DNA of 64,000 bases from Anabaena azotica FACHB-119 (GCF_014697625.1 NZ_JACJSG010000012.1:1-64000), one strand, 5' to 3'; shown: positions 1 to 8,784, numbered from the stretch's first letter. Notes: generated by a model not told the origin, from the sequence alone. A program made the numbers and translations.

Positions 1-7
1 CCACTAC

Positions 8-113
8 TAGCGTGGCAAGGCTAAAATAGTGCAATAAGTTTCCTCTCTAACCTCTGTGTCTCTGTGCCTCTGTGGTTAATTAATGCAACATTTTAAGCTT
101 GCCACGCCACTAC
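8..113. repeat. Intergenic inverted repeat, CGTGGCAAG family
   Basis: The arms GCGTGGCAAGGCTAAA (about 10-25) and TTTAAGCTTGCCACGC (about 93-108) are near-perfect inverted copies around a T-rich 'ctctgtg' core. Related arms recur at 9602 and 9780 and near 28070, so this is a dispersed small repeat rather than a gene-specific operator. It lies downstream of the minus-strand gene that ends at 124. Confidence 0.55.
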
Positions 114-123
114 AATTTAAGAT

Positions 124-411
124 TTACTCTAATATTTGTTTTAATTCTTCTCTCGCCTCTCTAGCAAACTGCACACTACCAATACTTGCCATAATTCCTG
201 CGCCTGCGGTCAGGCTGGCTGCGGGAATTTTGTCTAAATATAATAAACCCACACCTAATAAAGTCATCATTGCTGATGCGGCGGTAACACCTACAGCTAG
301 GTTACAGGTGAGTTGTGCTTGACGGATTAATTCATCAATGATTTTTTGTTTCGTCTCTGGTGGTACATCCAGAGATTGGGGTTGACTTTTGGCAAATAAG
401 TTTAATTTCAT
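124..411 (-). CDS. Small two-TM membrane protein, TRADD-N-associated-like
   Basis: The 95-residue product has a charged N-terminus, two hydrophobic stretches (roughly residues 34-56 and 61-78) joined by a short polar turn, and an acidic, helical C-tail (AREAREELKQ). This resembles the small cyanobacterial two-TM proteins known as TRADD-N-associated membrane domains, which were described beside NACHT/STAND conflict genes; the match is by eye. The start is ATG with a GAGGA Shine-Dalgarno sequence in TCAGAGGACTCAATTCT. It diverges from the HTH-STAND gene at 635 with 223 bp between them, room for a shared two-way promoter. I infer a membrane partner or effector for the STAND pair; the function is not proven. 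Confidence 0.65.
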   Translation of the reverse strand: MKLNLFAKSQPQSLDVPPETKQKIIDELIRQAQLTCNLAVGVTAASAMMTLLGVGLLYLDKIPAASLTAGAGIMASIGSVQFAREAREELKQILE

Positions 412-634
412 AGAATTGAGTCCTCTGATTTTGAGTTAAGTTTTGCAACTTGTATGTTCGTATCTTATGAGGACAAAAATTCAACTGAAAGAGCATATAG
501 GTTATCTTATATCTATTATTTGCCCTGTGTTTTAGGGCAGATAGGGCAATGTAATTTAACCTAACTGCCCTATGCAGCAAAATAGCCTTTTGCTATATTT
601 TATGAATATTTAAATTCATCAAAAAGTTTTATCT

Positions 635-2008
635 ATGCGTCCATCGGATACTGTTAATTCTAGTCCTGAAGGAAAAGATAACCTCAGAAAAGCATATGAA
701 GCATTAAGTTTAACTCAGAAAGGCCTAGCTGAAAAAGCCAATGTTAGCGAAGACACGGTTAAACGTCTCTTGGGAACTAAAGAATGTCCGAATGGCGTTG
801 AAAGATGGAGAGTAGAAAAGATTGCTGAAGTTTTAAATATTAAACCAACAGATATAGTTAATGCAAAAGATTGGTATCCACAACTAATACCGCCAGAATT
901 TGAAATATTAATTAAAGATAAAACCCAGATATTTTGCGGCAGAGGATTTGTTTTTGCTGCCATTGAGGAGTTTATCAAGAATAACAAGAGTGGTTATTTC
1001 CAAATCATTGGTGATGCAGGCATGGGTAAAAGTGCCATTGCCGCCCATTATGTAGTAAAGAACCCAGGAACCATTTGCTTTTTTAATATTCGTGCAGATG
1101 GTAAAAATAGCCCAGATGTGTTTTTGAAACTAATTCGTCAGCAATTAACACAACGTTGGCAATTATCAGATGTGGCTGATGCTGATTTATCTGCCTTATT
1201 AATCAAAGCTAATAAACAACTATCTGCCGGGGAAAGTTTAGTAATTGTTGTTGATGCCCTCGATGAAGTTGACCAAGATGGAAACGGTAATCTGTTATAT
1301 TTACCGATGATTTTACCAGAGAAAGTCTACTTTATCCTGACCAGAAGACCCTATACACCAGCAGAGCAAAGATTAAATATTTCGCCTAGCGTTCCCTATC
1401 AGGAGTTAGATTTAAGGAAATATGAACAAAATAGTAATGATGATGTAAAAGAATATATTTGGCAATTGCTAAATTCAGGTGAGTATCAAGATGGCTTGCA
1501 GCAGTGGATACAAAAGCAAAATAACCTATCTAAAAATGGCTTTGTGGAAACTATATCTGCTAAAAGTGAAAATAACTTTATGTATCTACGGTGCGTTTTA
1601 CCAGCCATAGCCGAAGGTTTTTATAATGTTAAGCCGCTAGATGAATTACCTGTGGGTTTGCAGGGATATTATAATAGTCACTGGCGATTAATGGGAATGA
1701 CTAACAAGCCCTTACCAAGAAATAAAATTAAAATCATTTATGTGATGTGTGCCTTGAGTAGTGCCGTATCCCGTGAATTGATTGCTAAATATTCTAAGCA
1801 AAATAATTTAACAGTAGAAGAGGTTTTGAAAGATTGGGCGCAGTTTTTACAGAAACAGGAAATTTATCAACCGCCTCGGTATCGGTTTTATCATGAAAGT
1901 TTTCGAGACTTTTTACAGCGTCAAGATATTGTCCAAGCTGCGGGGGTAAGTTTAACTGAAATCAGTGCGGAAGTTGCTAGGAATATGATAGAAGGGCTAG
2001 AGCTATGA
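635..2008 (+). CDS. HTH-STAND (NACHT-like) ATPase
   Basis: The 457-residue protein starts with a lambda-repressor-like HTH (about 17-75; LTQKGLAEKANVSEDTVKRL). A P-loop ATPase follows, with Walker A GDAGMGKSA at about 126-134 and Walker B LVIVVDALDEVD at about 202-213, then a winged-helix-like region with FYHESFRDFLQ near 425. The core fits AP-ATPase/NACHT (STAND) switches. It stops where a classic STAND protein would continue into its helical linker and sensor repeats; that linker is instead the start of the next gene, which overlaps by ATGA. The HTH resembles the N-terminus of the NACHT-HEAT protein at 20004. Likely role: a signal-sensing NTPase with DNA-binding or adaptor HTH, in defence or stress control (inference). 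Confidence 0.85.
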   Translation: MRPSDTVNSSPEGKDNLRKAYEALSLTQKGLAEKANVSEDTVKRLLGTKECPNGVERWRVEKIAEVLNIKPTDIVNAKDWYPQLIPPEFEILIKDKTQIFCGRGFVFAAIEEFIKNNKSGYFQIIGDAGMGKSAIAAHYVVKNPGTICFFNIRADGKNSPDVFLKLIRQQLTQRWQLSDVADADLSALLIKANKQLSAGESLVIVVDALDEVDQDGNGNLLYLPMILPEKVYFILTRRPYTPAEQRLNISPSVPYQELDLRKYEQNSNDDVKEYIWQLLNSGEYQDGLQQWIQKQNNLSKNGFVETISAKSENNFMYLRCVLPAIAEGFYNVKPLDELPVGLQGYYNSHWRLMGMTNKPLPRNKIKIIYVMCALSSAVSRELIAKYSKQNNLTVEEVLKDWAQFLQKQEIYQPPRYRFYHESFRDFLQRQDIVQAAGVSLTEISAEVARNMIEGLEL

Positions 2009-5000
2009 GCAATTTTCCCACCTGGTTTGCTGAAAAGTCACCGGAAGAAAAAGAACGTTTATTAAGTGAGCTTCCTCGATTATTGCTAAAAGGTAGACAA
2101 ATTAATGAACTGTTTAAGTTGTTGGCTAACTTTTACTTTATCGAAGCTAAGTTTAATCATCCTCTATTTGGGTTAAACGCACTCTTGGAAGATTATGATT
2201 TATTAGATCAGCCTGAAGTATGCAGCGATTCAAAATATGCTGAAACTGTTAAATTTTTAAAGTTAATTCCCGATACTTTGTTGATATCAGGACACATTAT
2301 ATCTACAGATCCAAAGCAACTAAACGGGCAATTATCAGCAAGATTGGCATATTTTGATGAACCAGAAATTAAGCAGTTAATTGAACAAATATCAGCAGAT
2401 GATAAGACGAATTTACACAGTTTGATAGGTAGTCTAACTCCCCCTGGTGCTGGGGGATTAATTCGCACCCTGACTGGTCATAGTACCTGGGTGAATGCAG
2501 TGGCAATTACTGCCGATGGCAAAACGCTGATTTCTGGTTCTAATGACAAGACAATCAAAATCTGGGATGTAGCTACAGGCAGGGAAAAGTTCACCCTGAC
2601 TGGTCATAGTAACTCGGTGAGAGCAGTGGCGATGACTGGCGATGGCAAAACGCTGATTTCTGGTTCTGAAGACAAGACAATCAAAATCTGGGATGTAGCT
2701 ACAGGCAAGGAAAAGTTCACCCTGACTGGTCATAGTAACTCGGTGAGAGCAGTGGCGATGACTGGCGATGGCAAAACGCTGATTTCTGGTTCTGAGGACA
2801 AGACAATCAAAATCTGGGATGTAGCTACAGGCAGGGAAAAGTTCACCCTGACTGGTCATAGTGGCTGGGTAAGTGCAGTGGCAATTACTGCCGATGGCAA
2901 AACGCTGATTTCTGGTTCTGGAGACAAGACAATCAAAATCTGGGATGTAGCTACAGCTAGGGAAAAGTTCACTCTGACAGGTCATAGTTACTCGGTGAAT
3001 GCAGTGGCGATGACTGCCGATGGCAAAACGCTGATTTCTGGTTCTTGGGACAAGACAATCAAAATCTGGGATGTAGCTACAGGCAAGGAAAAGTTCACCC
3101 TGACTGGTCATATTAGCCCGGTGAATGCAGTGGCGATGACTGGCGATGGCAAAACGCTGATTTCTGGTTCTGAGGACAAGACAATCAAAATCTGGGATGT
3201 ATCTACAGGCAAGGAAAAGTTCACCCTGACTGGTCATAGTGCCTCGGTGGATGGAGTGGCGATGACTGGCGATGGCAAAACGCTGATTTCTGGTTCTTGG
3301 GACAAGACAATCAAAATCTGGGATGTAAATACAGGCAGGGAAAAGTTCACCCTGACTGGTCATAGTCGCTCAGTGAGTGCAGTGGCGATGACTGCCGATA
3401 GCAAAACGGTGATTTCTAGTTCTGAGGACAAGACAATCAAAATCTGGGATGTAGCTACAGGCAGGGAAAAGTTCACCCTGATAAGTCATAGTGCCAGAGT
3501 GAGAGCAGTAGCGATGACTGCCGATGGCAAAACGCTGATTTCTGGTTCTAATGACAAGACAATCAAAATTTGGGATGTAGCTACAGGCAGGGAAAAGTTC
3601 ACCCTGAGAGGACATAGTGGCTCGGTGAGTGCAGTGGCGATGACTGCCAATGGCAAAACGCTGATTTCTGGTTCTAATGACAAGACAATCAAAATCTGGG
3701 ATCTAGCTACAGGCAGCAAAAAGTTCACCCTGACTGGTCATAGTGACTCAGTGAATGCAGTGGCGATGACTGCCGATGGCAAAACGGTGATTTCTGGTTC
3801 TTGGGACAAGACAATCAAAATCTGGGATGTAAATACAGGCAGGGAAAAGTTCACCCTGACTGGTCATAGTCGCTCAGTGAGTGCAGTGGCGATGACTGCC
3901 GATAGCAAAACGGTGATTTCTAGTTCTGAGGACAAGACAATCAAAATCTGGGATCTAGCTACAGGCAGGGAAAAGTTCACCCTGATAAGTCATAGTGCCA
4001 GGGTGAGAACAGTAGCGATCGCTCCCGATGGCAAAACTGTGATTTCTGGTTTTGATGACAACACAATCAAAATCTGGGATCTAGTTACAGGTGCAGAAAT
4101 AGCGACTTTCACCGGAGAAAGCCCTATAACTTGCTGTACGGTTGCTGCTGATGGAGTGACAATCGTAGCAGGAGAAGAATCAGGCAGATTACATTTTCTG
4201 CGTCTGCAAGGAAGGTCTTTCTCCTCCCCAGAATTGCAGTCTATTATTCTCCAAAAGAGCGAAAATTTTGTCGGTCGTGATTTTGTCTTCACGGCTATTG
4301 ATGATTTTCTCCACCGTTACCAAAAGGGTTACTTCACCATTGTTGGTGTACCGGGTAGTGGTAAAAGTGCCATTCTCGCCCAATATGTAAAACAAAATCC
4401 CCAGACTATTTATTACAATGCCCAAATTGCGGGTAAACATCGAGCCGAGGTATTTTTCCCAGATATTTGTACACAGTTAAGTTTAAGATTAGATAATTTC
4501 GCTCAGACCCCACCCCAACCAGCCCCACAAGAGAAGAGGAAAATAATATTTGCAAATGCGAATGAGGGAAGTTGGTTATTCTCACTTTTGCTGCAACAAA
4601 TCAGCGATAAATTAGCACCTGATGAAAAGTTAATCATTATTATTGATGCTTTAGATGCTATTGACATTCACAGTCAACCAGTAGCCACTAATTTATTCTA
4701 TCTCCCCCGCTATTTACCTAATCAAGTTTATTTTATTTTCTCGCGTCGTCCTTATAAAAAATCTCATGCTGGTTTATTAATTGAAGCGCCATCACAAGTC
4801 CTCGATTTATCAGATTATTCAGTGGAAAATAGGCAAGATATTCAAGCTTATATTGGAAGAGACCTAACCCCCCTACCCCCCTTCCCTACTAGGGAAGGGG
4901 AGGAAGAGGAATTAGTTGATTTTGTGAAAGATGAAAATCAAAATTGCTCCCCTCCCCTTATAGGGGAGGGGTTGGGGGAGAGGTCACAACTCATCGGGGA

Positions 5001-5388
5001 AAATGAAGATAATTTTATGTATGTGCAGCAAATTATCAAAGCTATAGCAGATGATTTTTACTCTCAACCTAAAAACTTTGATAGCCTTCCCCCAGATTTA
5101 GAAGCATATTATCAACAACATTGGCAAAAGATGCAGGGTGAGGGTTTATCTGATATTGCTGTAGATTTGTTGCGGCTTTTGACTGCTGCGGAAATTCAAC
5201 CAATTTCTACATTAGCTATGAGCGAAGCTATCAATGCTGATGTCTATGATGTAGCGGAAATTCTCGAAAATTGGTTAGAATTTTTGCAAGAAACACGCAT
5301 TGGTAAGAAAATAGAATATAAGTTATATCATCACAGCTTTCGGGATTGGTTAGGGAAAATCATTAGGTTGGAAAGCTTTGGAGGTTAA
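2005..5388 (+). CDS. Helical linker - 14 WD40 - second STAND ATPase
   Basis: The 1127-residue protein overlaps the preceding stop (ATGA), with AGAAGGG upstream. Residues 1-150 resemble the helical linker that sits between ATPase and WD40 in APAF1-like cyanobacterial proteins, ending LTPPGAGG. Residues 153-698 hold 13 near-identical 42-residue WD40 repeats (GHS..V.AVA.T.DGKT.ISGS.DKTIKIWD), and one degenerate repeat follows to about 735. That count suits two seven-blade propellers. A C-terminal P-loop ATPase follows, with Walker A GVPGSGKSA at about 781 and Walker B LIIIIDALDAID at about 876. It is clearly paralogous to the ATPase of the upstream gene (GYFxIxG, NNFMY/DNFMY and HxSFRD motifs). 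A proline/glutamate-rich segment near 952-994 is encoded by an inserted intergenic repeat. An ATPase C-terminal to the WD40 domain is unusual. Confidence 0.85.
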   Translation: MSNFPTWFAEKSPEEKERLLSELPRLLLKGRQINELFKLLANFYFIEAKFNHPLFGLNALLEDYDLLDQPEVCSDSKYAETVKFLKLIPDTLLISGHIISTDPKQLNGQLSARLAYFDEPEIKQLIEQISADDKTNLHSLIGSLTPPGAGGLIRTLTGHSTWVNAVAITADGKTLISGSNDKTIKIWDVATGREKFTLTGHSNSVRAVAMTGDGKTLISGSEDKTIKIWDVATGKEKFTLTGHSNSVRAVAMTGDGKTLISGSEDKTIKIWDVATGREKFTLTGHSGWVSAVAITADGKTLISGSGDKTIKIWDVATAREKFTLTGHSYSVNAVAMTADGKTLISGSWDKTIKIWDVATGKEKFTLTGHISPVNAVAMTGDGKTLISGSEDKTIKIWDVSTGKEKFTLTGHSASVDGVAMTGDGKTLISGSWDKTIKIWDVNTGREKFTLTGHSRSVSAVAMTADSKTVISSSEDKTIKIWDVATGREKFTLISHSARVRAVAMTADGKTLISGSNDKTIKIWDVATGREKFTLRGHSGSVSAVAMTANGKTLISGSNDKTIKIWDLATGSKKFTLTGHSDSVNAVAMTADGKTVISGSWDKTIKIWDVNTGREKFTLTGHSRSVSAVAMTADSKTVISSSEDKTIKIWDLATGREKFTLISHSARVRTVAIAPDGKTVISGFDDNTIKIWDLVTGAEIATFTGESPITCCTVAADGVTIVAGEESGRLHFLRLQGRSFSSPELQSIILQKSENFVGRDFVFTAIDDFLHRYQKGYFTIVGVPGSGKSAILAQYVKQNPQTIYYNAQIAGKHRAEVFFPDICTQLSLRLDNFAQTPPQPAPQEKRKIIFANANEGSWLFSLLLQQISDKLAPDEKLIIIIDALDAIDIHSQPVATNLFYLPRYLPNQVYFIFSRRPYKKSHAGLLIEAPSQVLDLSDYSVENRQDIQAYIGRDLTPLPPFPTREGEEEELVDFVKDENQNCSPPLIGEGLGERSQLIGENEDNFMYVQQIIKAIADDFYSQPKNFDSLPPDLEAYYQQHWQKMQGEGLSDIAVDLLRLLTAAEIQPISTLAMSEAINADVYDVAEILENWLEFLQETRIGKKIEYKLYHHSFRDWLGKIIRLESFGG
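2461..4098 (+). repeat. Tandem 126-bp WD40-coding array, 13 units
   Basis: Thirteen consecutive 126-bp units each encode 42 residues and are almost identical even at synonymous sites, for example GGCAAAACGCTGATTTCTGG and GACAAGACAATCAAAATCTG. Variation is concentrated in the residues after GHS and before DKT, the exposed positions of a propeller. Units 7-9 and 11-13 share private variants at an exact 504-bp (4 x 126) offset, indicating segmental duplication within the array. Confidence 0.95.
4860..4985. repeat. GC-palindrome repeat inserted in-frame in WD40-STAND gene
   Basis: The outer sequences GACCTAACCCC and GGGGAGAGGTC are inverted, and they enclose the palindromes CTTCCCTACTAGGGAAG and CCCCTTATAGGGG. 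The same material lies between genes elsewhere (24390-24480, 28976-29010, 62986-63027). Here it is translated, as segments such as LTPLPPFPTREGEEEE and SPPLIGEGLGER, without breaking the frame. It lies in the ATPase domain after Walker B. Confidence 0.75.
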
Positions 5389-5396
5389 GGAAATAA

Positions 5397-5546
5397 ACCT
5401 CTTGCATAAATGCTTTGGTGTTGCTGTAAATATTTTTTAAAAGTTCACGCAAAGGCGCATTCGCGTAGCGTCTCGTAGAGAAGACGCAAAAGAATAACTA
5501 TGGAAGCTTTGTATTCTGATTTTTAAATTATTCGTGCAAGAAGTCT
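5397..5546. mobile_element. MITE-like repeat with CTCTTGCA/TGCAAGAAG ends
   Basis: The ends ACCTCTTGCATAAAT and GTGCAAGAAGTCT are imperfect terminal inverted repeats. The core contains CACGCAAAGGCGC and a GTCTCGTAGAGAAGAC palindrome. A related, shorter copy lies at 8696-8784, so two copies bracket natG-natH-bgtA. There is no coding capacity. Confidence 0.6.
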
Positions 5547-5696
5547 CACCCTGTCGTACAGTGAGGGATGAGAGGGATAACTATTAACTATTTCATATCT
5601 TGCGCCTTCTCAATAAGCGGGTGGTGGGCATTGCCCACCCTACTAAATTTATTTATGGGAATTGTAATTTTGAATTTTGAATTGGAGCGAAGCGAC

Positions 5697-6623
5697 TTGA
5701 CTAATGACAAACCCCCTTTATGGCGTGATAATCGCTTTTGGTATATTGCTGGACAATTGATTGCTTTATTTTTCATTGCATTTGTGGTAGTGATACTTTT
5801 AGGTAATCTCAACCGCAATTTGCAGCGATTAGGGATTCAATTTGGTTTTGAGTTTCTCCAGCAGCAAGCATCTTTTGACATCGGTGAAACGCTAATTGCT
5901 TATAAACCAACAGACACTTATACTCTGGCTTTGTTGGTGGGATTAATCAATGCTTTGCGAGTAGCAATCACAGGAATTATTCTGACAACAATTGTCGGTT
6001 TATTAGCTGGGGTTGCTAGATTATCCGATAACTGGTTGGTGCGGAATATTGCGCTGGTTTATGTAGAAATTTTTCGGAATACACCTTTACTTTTACAGTT
6101 GCTATTTTGGTACTTTGCTGTTTTTCTCAGTTTTCCCAAGGCTGATAATCAAATTTCGCTTTGGGGAGTTATCGGGCTGAGTCAAAATGGCATAAAACTA
6201 CCTTGGTTTACCTTATCGCCAGAGTTTTCTGCTTTACTGTTGGGTTTGACTTTTTACACTGGCGCTTTCATCGCAGAGATTGTTCGGGGTGGTATTGCGT
6301 CAGTATCTAAGGGACAATGGGAAGCAGGGCGATCGCTCGGATTAAAACCAAGCCTAATCATGCGTCTGGTTATTTTACCCCAAGCTTTGCGTGTGATTAT
6401 TCCCCCACTCACCAGCCAGTATTTAAACTTAACAAAAAACTCTAGTTTAGCGATCGCGATCGGCTATCCTGATATATACTTTGTCGCTTCCACTACCTTT
6501 AATCAAACTGGTAGAGCCGTAGAAGTTATGTTACTACTTATGCTCACCTATCTCAGCCTCAGTTTAACTATCTCCCTCATCATGAATGCTTTTAACCGTG
6601 CTGTGCAGATTAAGGAGAGGTGA
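5697..6623 (+). CDS. natG: Amino-acid ABC transporter permease NatG-like
   Basis: Inner-membrane permease of a polar amino-acid ABC importer (HisM/GlnP type). Several hydrophobic helices are visible, and the family EAA loop reads GQWEAGRSLGLKP...ILPQALRVIIPP. The product resembles NatG of the N-II neutral amino-acid uptake system of Anabaena (NatF-NatG-NatH with BgtA). The frame is open from an ATG at 5568, but its first ~43 codons run through intergenic repeat (TGGGCATTGCCCACC, then AATTTTGAATTTTGAATTGG). I prefer the TTG at 5697, preceded by GGAG, giving MTNDKPPLWRDNRFWY; the start is uncertain. natH and bgtA follow on the same strand. The periplasmic binding protein gene (natF) is not adjacent here. 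Confidence 0.85.
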   Translation: MTNDKPPLWRDNRFWYIAGQLIALFFIAFVVVILLGNLNRNLQRLGIQFGFEFLQQQASFDIGETLIAYKPTDTYTLALLVGLINALRVAITGIILTTIVGLLAGVARLSDNWLVRNIALVYVEIFRNTPLLLQLLFWYFAVFLSFPKADNQISLWGVIGLSQNGIKLPWFTLSPEFSALLLGLTFYTGAFIAEIVRGGIASVSKGQWEAGRSLGLKPSLIMRLVILPQALRVIIPPLTSQYLNLTKNSSLAIAIGYPDIYFVASTTFNQTGRAVEVMLLLMLTYLSLSLTISLIMNAFNRAVQIKER

Positions 6624-6627
6624 GGGA

Positions 6628-6825
6628 CTGGGGAGAAACCCACCCCTAGCCCCTCCCAGGAGGGGAAAAGGGAGGTCGGGGAGTGGGGAGAAACCCACCC
6701 CTAGCCCCTCCCAGGAGGGGAAAAGGGAAGTGGGGGGAGATGAGGGAGATGAGGGAGTGGGGGGAGATGAGGAAGAAAAACTATGGACTATTGACTATGG
6801 ACTATTGACTATGGACTATTGACTA
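6628..6825 (+). repeat. Intergenic tandem repeats between natG and natH
   Basis: Two copies of a ~60-bp block (GGGGAGAAACCCACCCCTAG followed by CCCTCCCAGGAGGGG) are followed by GGGAGATGA-type repeats, then by three ACTATGGACTATTG units that run into the natH start. This is short-tandem-repeat spacer with no gene. Confidence 0.8.
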
Positions 6826-7842
6826 ATGACTAAATTAACTTGGCTACGTAAAAACCTGTTTAATACTTGGTATAACAGTTTGTTGACAGTTATCTGCTTG
6901 GTTTTGTTGTTTTGGCTTTTGCAAGGGGTTGTAATTTGGGCAATTACTAAAGCACAATGGGCAGTTGTGCAAGTAAATTTACGTTTGTTTTTAGTTGGGA
7001 GATTTCCGCCGACTGAATATTGGCGTGTTTGGGTTGTTTTGGCGATCGCTTCTACTTTAACGGCTCTAACTACAGTTGTCTTTTTAGGTAAGCAAAAGTT
7101 AACAGGGTTGACAAAATTAGTCGCGCCTTGGCTTTCCTTAATCTGGTTATTATCATTCCCCGTTATTTTGTGGTTAATTGGTGGTGGGTTTGGTTTGCGT
7201 CCTGTTTCCAGCACTTTGTGGAATGGTTTGCTACTCACCTTATTTATGGCAGCAATTAGCATTATTTTGTCCTTTCCTCTTGGGGTTTTACTCGCTTTAG
7301 GAAGGAATAGCAATTTGCCTGTAGTACGTTGGTTTTCTATTCTTTATATTGAAATTATTCGCGGTGTTCCCCTAATTGGGATTTTATTTCTCGCCCAGGT
7401 GATGTTACCTTTGTTATTCTCTGCGGATGTCCGTTTAGACAGAGTGTTAAGAGCGATCGCTGGTTTGGTACTATTTAGTGCAGCTTACATGGCGGAAAAT
7501 GTACGCGGCGGGCTTCAGTCTGTTTCCCGTGGACAAGTGGAAGCAGCAAAAGCATTAGGATTAAATACATTTTTCGTAGTTCTTTTAATCATTTTACCCC
7601 AAGCTTTACGAGCAGTAATTCCGGCAATTGTCGGGCAGTTTATCGGACTATTTAAAGATACTTCTTTATTATCTCTTGTGGGTTTAGTGGAACTTACAGG
7701 TATTGCCCGTTCCATTTTGGCACAGCCTCAATTTATTGGTCGTTATCCAGAAGTATATTTATTTATTGGTTTGATTTACTGGTTATTTTGTTACTCAATG
7801 TCTTTAGCTTCTCGACGTTTAGAAAAGCAATTAAATAATTAG
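6826..7842 (+). CDS. natH: Amino-acid ABC transporter permease NatH-like
   Basis: The 338-residue polytopic membrane protein is the second permease of the importer. The conserved EAA loop reads GQVEAAKALGLNTFFVVLLIILPQALRAVIPA, which should contact the ATPase. The long N-terminal region with extra helices before the transport core is typical of the NatH/YhdX-type permeases. It lies between natG and bgtA with repeat-filled spacers, so co-transcription is likely but not tightly coupled. Confidence 0.88.
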   Translation: MTKLTWLRKNLFNTWYNSLLTVICLVLLFWLLQGVVIWAITKAQWAVVQVNLRLFLVGRFPPTEYWRVWVVLAIASTLTALTTVVFLGKQKLTGLTKLVAPWLSLIWLLSFPVILWLIGGGFGLRPVSSTLWNGLLLTLFMAAISIILSFPLGVLLALGRNSNLPVVRWFSILYIEIIRGVPLIGILFLAQVMLPLLFSADVRLDRVLRAIAGLVLFSAAYMAENVRGGLQSVSRGQVEAAKALGLNTFFVVLLIILPQALRAVIPAIVGQFIGLFKDTSLLSLVGLVELTGIARSILAQPQFIGRYPEVYLFIGLIYWLFCYSMSLASRRLEKQLNN

Positions 7843-7925
7843 TCAATAGTCAATAGTCAACAGTCAATAGTCAATAGTCAATAGTCAGTAGTCAATAGTC
7901 AATAGTCAATAGTTAATAGTCAACA
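7840..7925 (+). repeat. STRR heptamer array (GTCAATA)n
   Basis: Tandem heptamers GTCAATA, with a few variants, fill the gap between natH and bgtA. Such short tandemly repeated repetitive sequences are a known hallmark of heterocystous cyanobacteria. The units are too short and lack spacers, so this is not a CRISPR. Confidence 0.9.
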
Positions 7926-7938
7926 AAAAATAAAATTT

Positions 7939-8679
7939 ATGAGAGAACAAACACCGATAATTATTGCTGAAGATGTGCATAAATGGTATGGCAAATTCCA
8001 TGTGTTGCAAGGTGTGAGTTTAACGGTGTATCGTGGGGAAGTGGTTGTGTTGATGGGGCCTTCTGGTTCAGGAAAATCAACATTTATTCGGACTTTTAAT
8101 GCTTTAGAAGAGTATCAGCAAGGTAAAATTACTATTGATGGTATCACCCTCGGCCACGACTTGCGAAATATTGAAGCAATTCGCCGAGAAGTGGGAATGG
8201 TATTTCAACAATTTAATTTATTTCCCCATTTAACAGTTCTACAAAATATTACTTTAGCTCCAATTTGGGTACGGCGCTGGAAAAAAGCAAAAGCCGAAGA
8301 GTTAGCAATGCAGTTGTTGGAAAGGGTAGGAATTTTAGAACAAGCAAACAAATACCCCGGACAGTTATCTGGGGGACAGCAACAGCGAGTTGCGATCGCT
8401 CGTGCGTTAGCAATGCAGCCTAAAATTATGTTATTCGATGAACCGACTTCTGCCTTAGACCCAGAGATGGTAAGAGAAGTTTTAGACGTAATGCGAAGTC
8501 TAGCCCGCGATGGGATGACAATGGTAGTCGTTACCCATGAAGTCGGATTTGCCCGTGAAGTCGCTGATCGAGTAGTTTTAATGGATAGTGGTAACTTAGT
8601 CGAGTCAGCCACCCCCGACAACTTTTTCACCAAACCTCAAGAAGAACGCACTCGCAAGTTCTTATCACAAATTCTTTAG
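7939..8679 (+). CDS. bgtA: Amino-acid ABC transporter ATPase BgtA-like
   Basis: A 246-residue ABC ATPase of the GlnQ/HisP class. Walker A is GPSGSGKST (40-48), the Q-loop lies in [13 protein letters not shown], the signature is LSGGQQQR (143-150), Walker B is MLFDEP (164-169) and the H-loop His is at about 200. All catalytic elements are intact. It follows the two permease genes and resembles BgtA, which in Anabaena energises both the N-II neutral and the basic amino-acid transporters. Confidence 0.9.
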   Translation: MREQTPIIIAEDVHKWYGKFHVLQGVSLTVYRGEVVVLMGPSGSGKSTFIRTFNALEEYQQGKITIDGITLGHDLRNIEAIRREVGMVFQQFNLFPHLTVLQNITLAPIWVRRWKKAKAEELAMQLLERVGILEQANKYPGQLSGGQQQRVAIARALAMQPKIMLFDEPTSALDPEMVREVLDVMRSLARDGMTMVVVTHEVGFAREVADRVVLMDSGNLVESATPDNFFTKPQEERTRKFLSQIL

Positions 8680-8695
8680 TTGGTCATTAGTCATT

Positions 8696-8784
8696 AGACC
8701 TCTTGCAAAAGTCGTTCTTAGCGTTCTTTTCTTTGCGTCTTTGCGCCTTTGCGTGAGACAAAAAAAGATTTATGCAAGAAGTCT
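8696..8784. mobile_element. MITE-like repeat, CTCTTGCA family
   Basis: The ends AGACCTCTTGCAAAA and TATGCAAGAAGTCT form terminal inverted repeats around TTTGCGTCTTTGCGCC. It is a second copy of the family at 5397. It lies in the 5' extension of the nrtS frame, which is why the open frame starts too early (8741). Confidence 0.6.

Noticed and set aside
2458..3728. Long antisense frames on the minus strand of the WD40 array (repeated SQGELFPACSYIPDFDCL-type proteins)
   Set aside because: They are a by-product of the near-identical 126-bp units on the plus strand, with no ribosome-binding site and coding-strand evidence against them.
2461..4098. CRISPR-like appearance of regularly spaced repeats
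   Set aside because: There are no spacers: units are continuous, in frame and encode WD40 blades.
6586..6822. 78-residue plus-strand frame between natG and natH
   Set aside because: Translates tandem spacer repeats (NPPLAPPRRGKGR, GGDEGDEG) and overlaps the end of natG.
7840..7925. Short direct repeats as a CRISPR array
   Set aside because: Seven-base units without spacers; a known STRR type.
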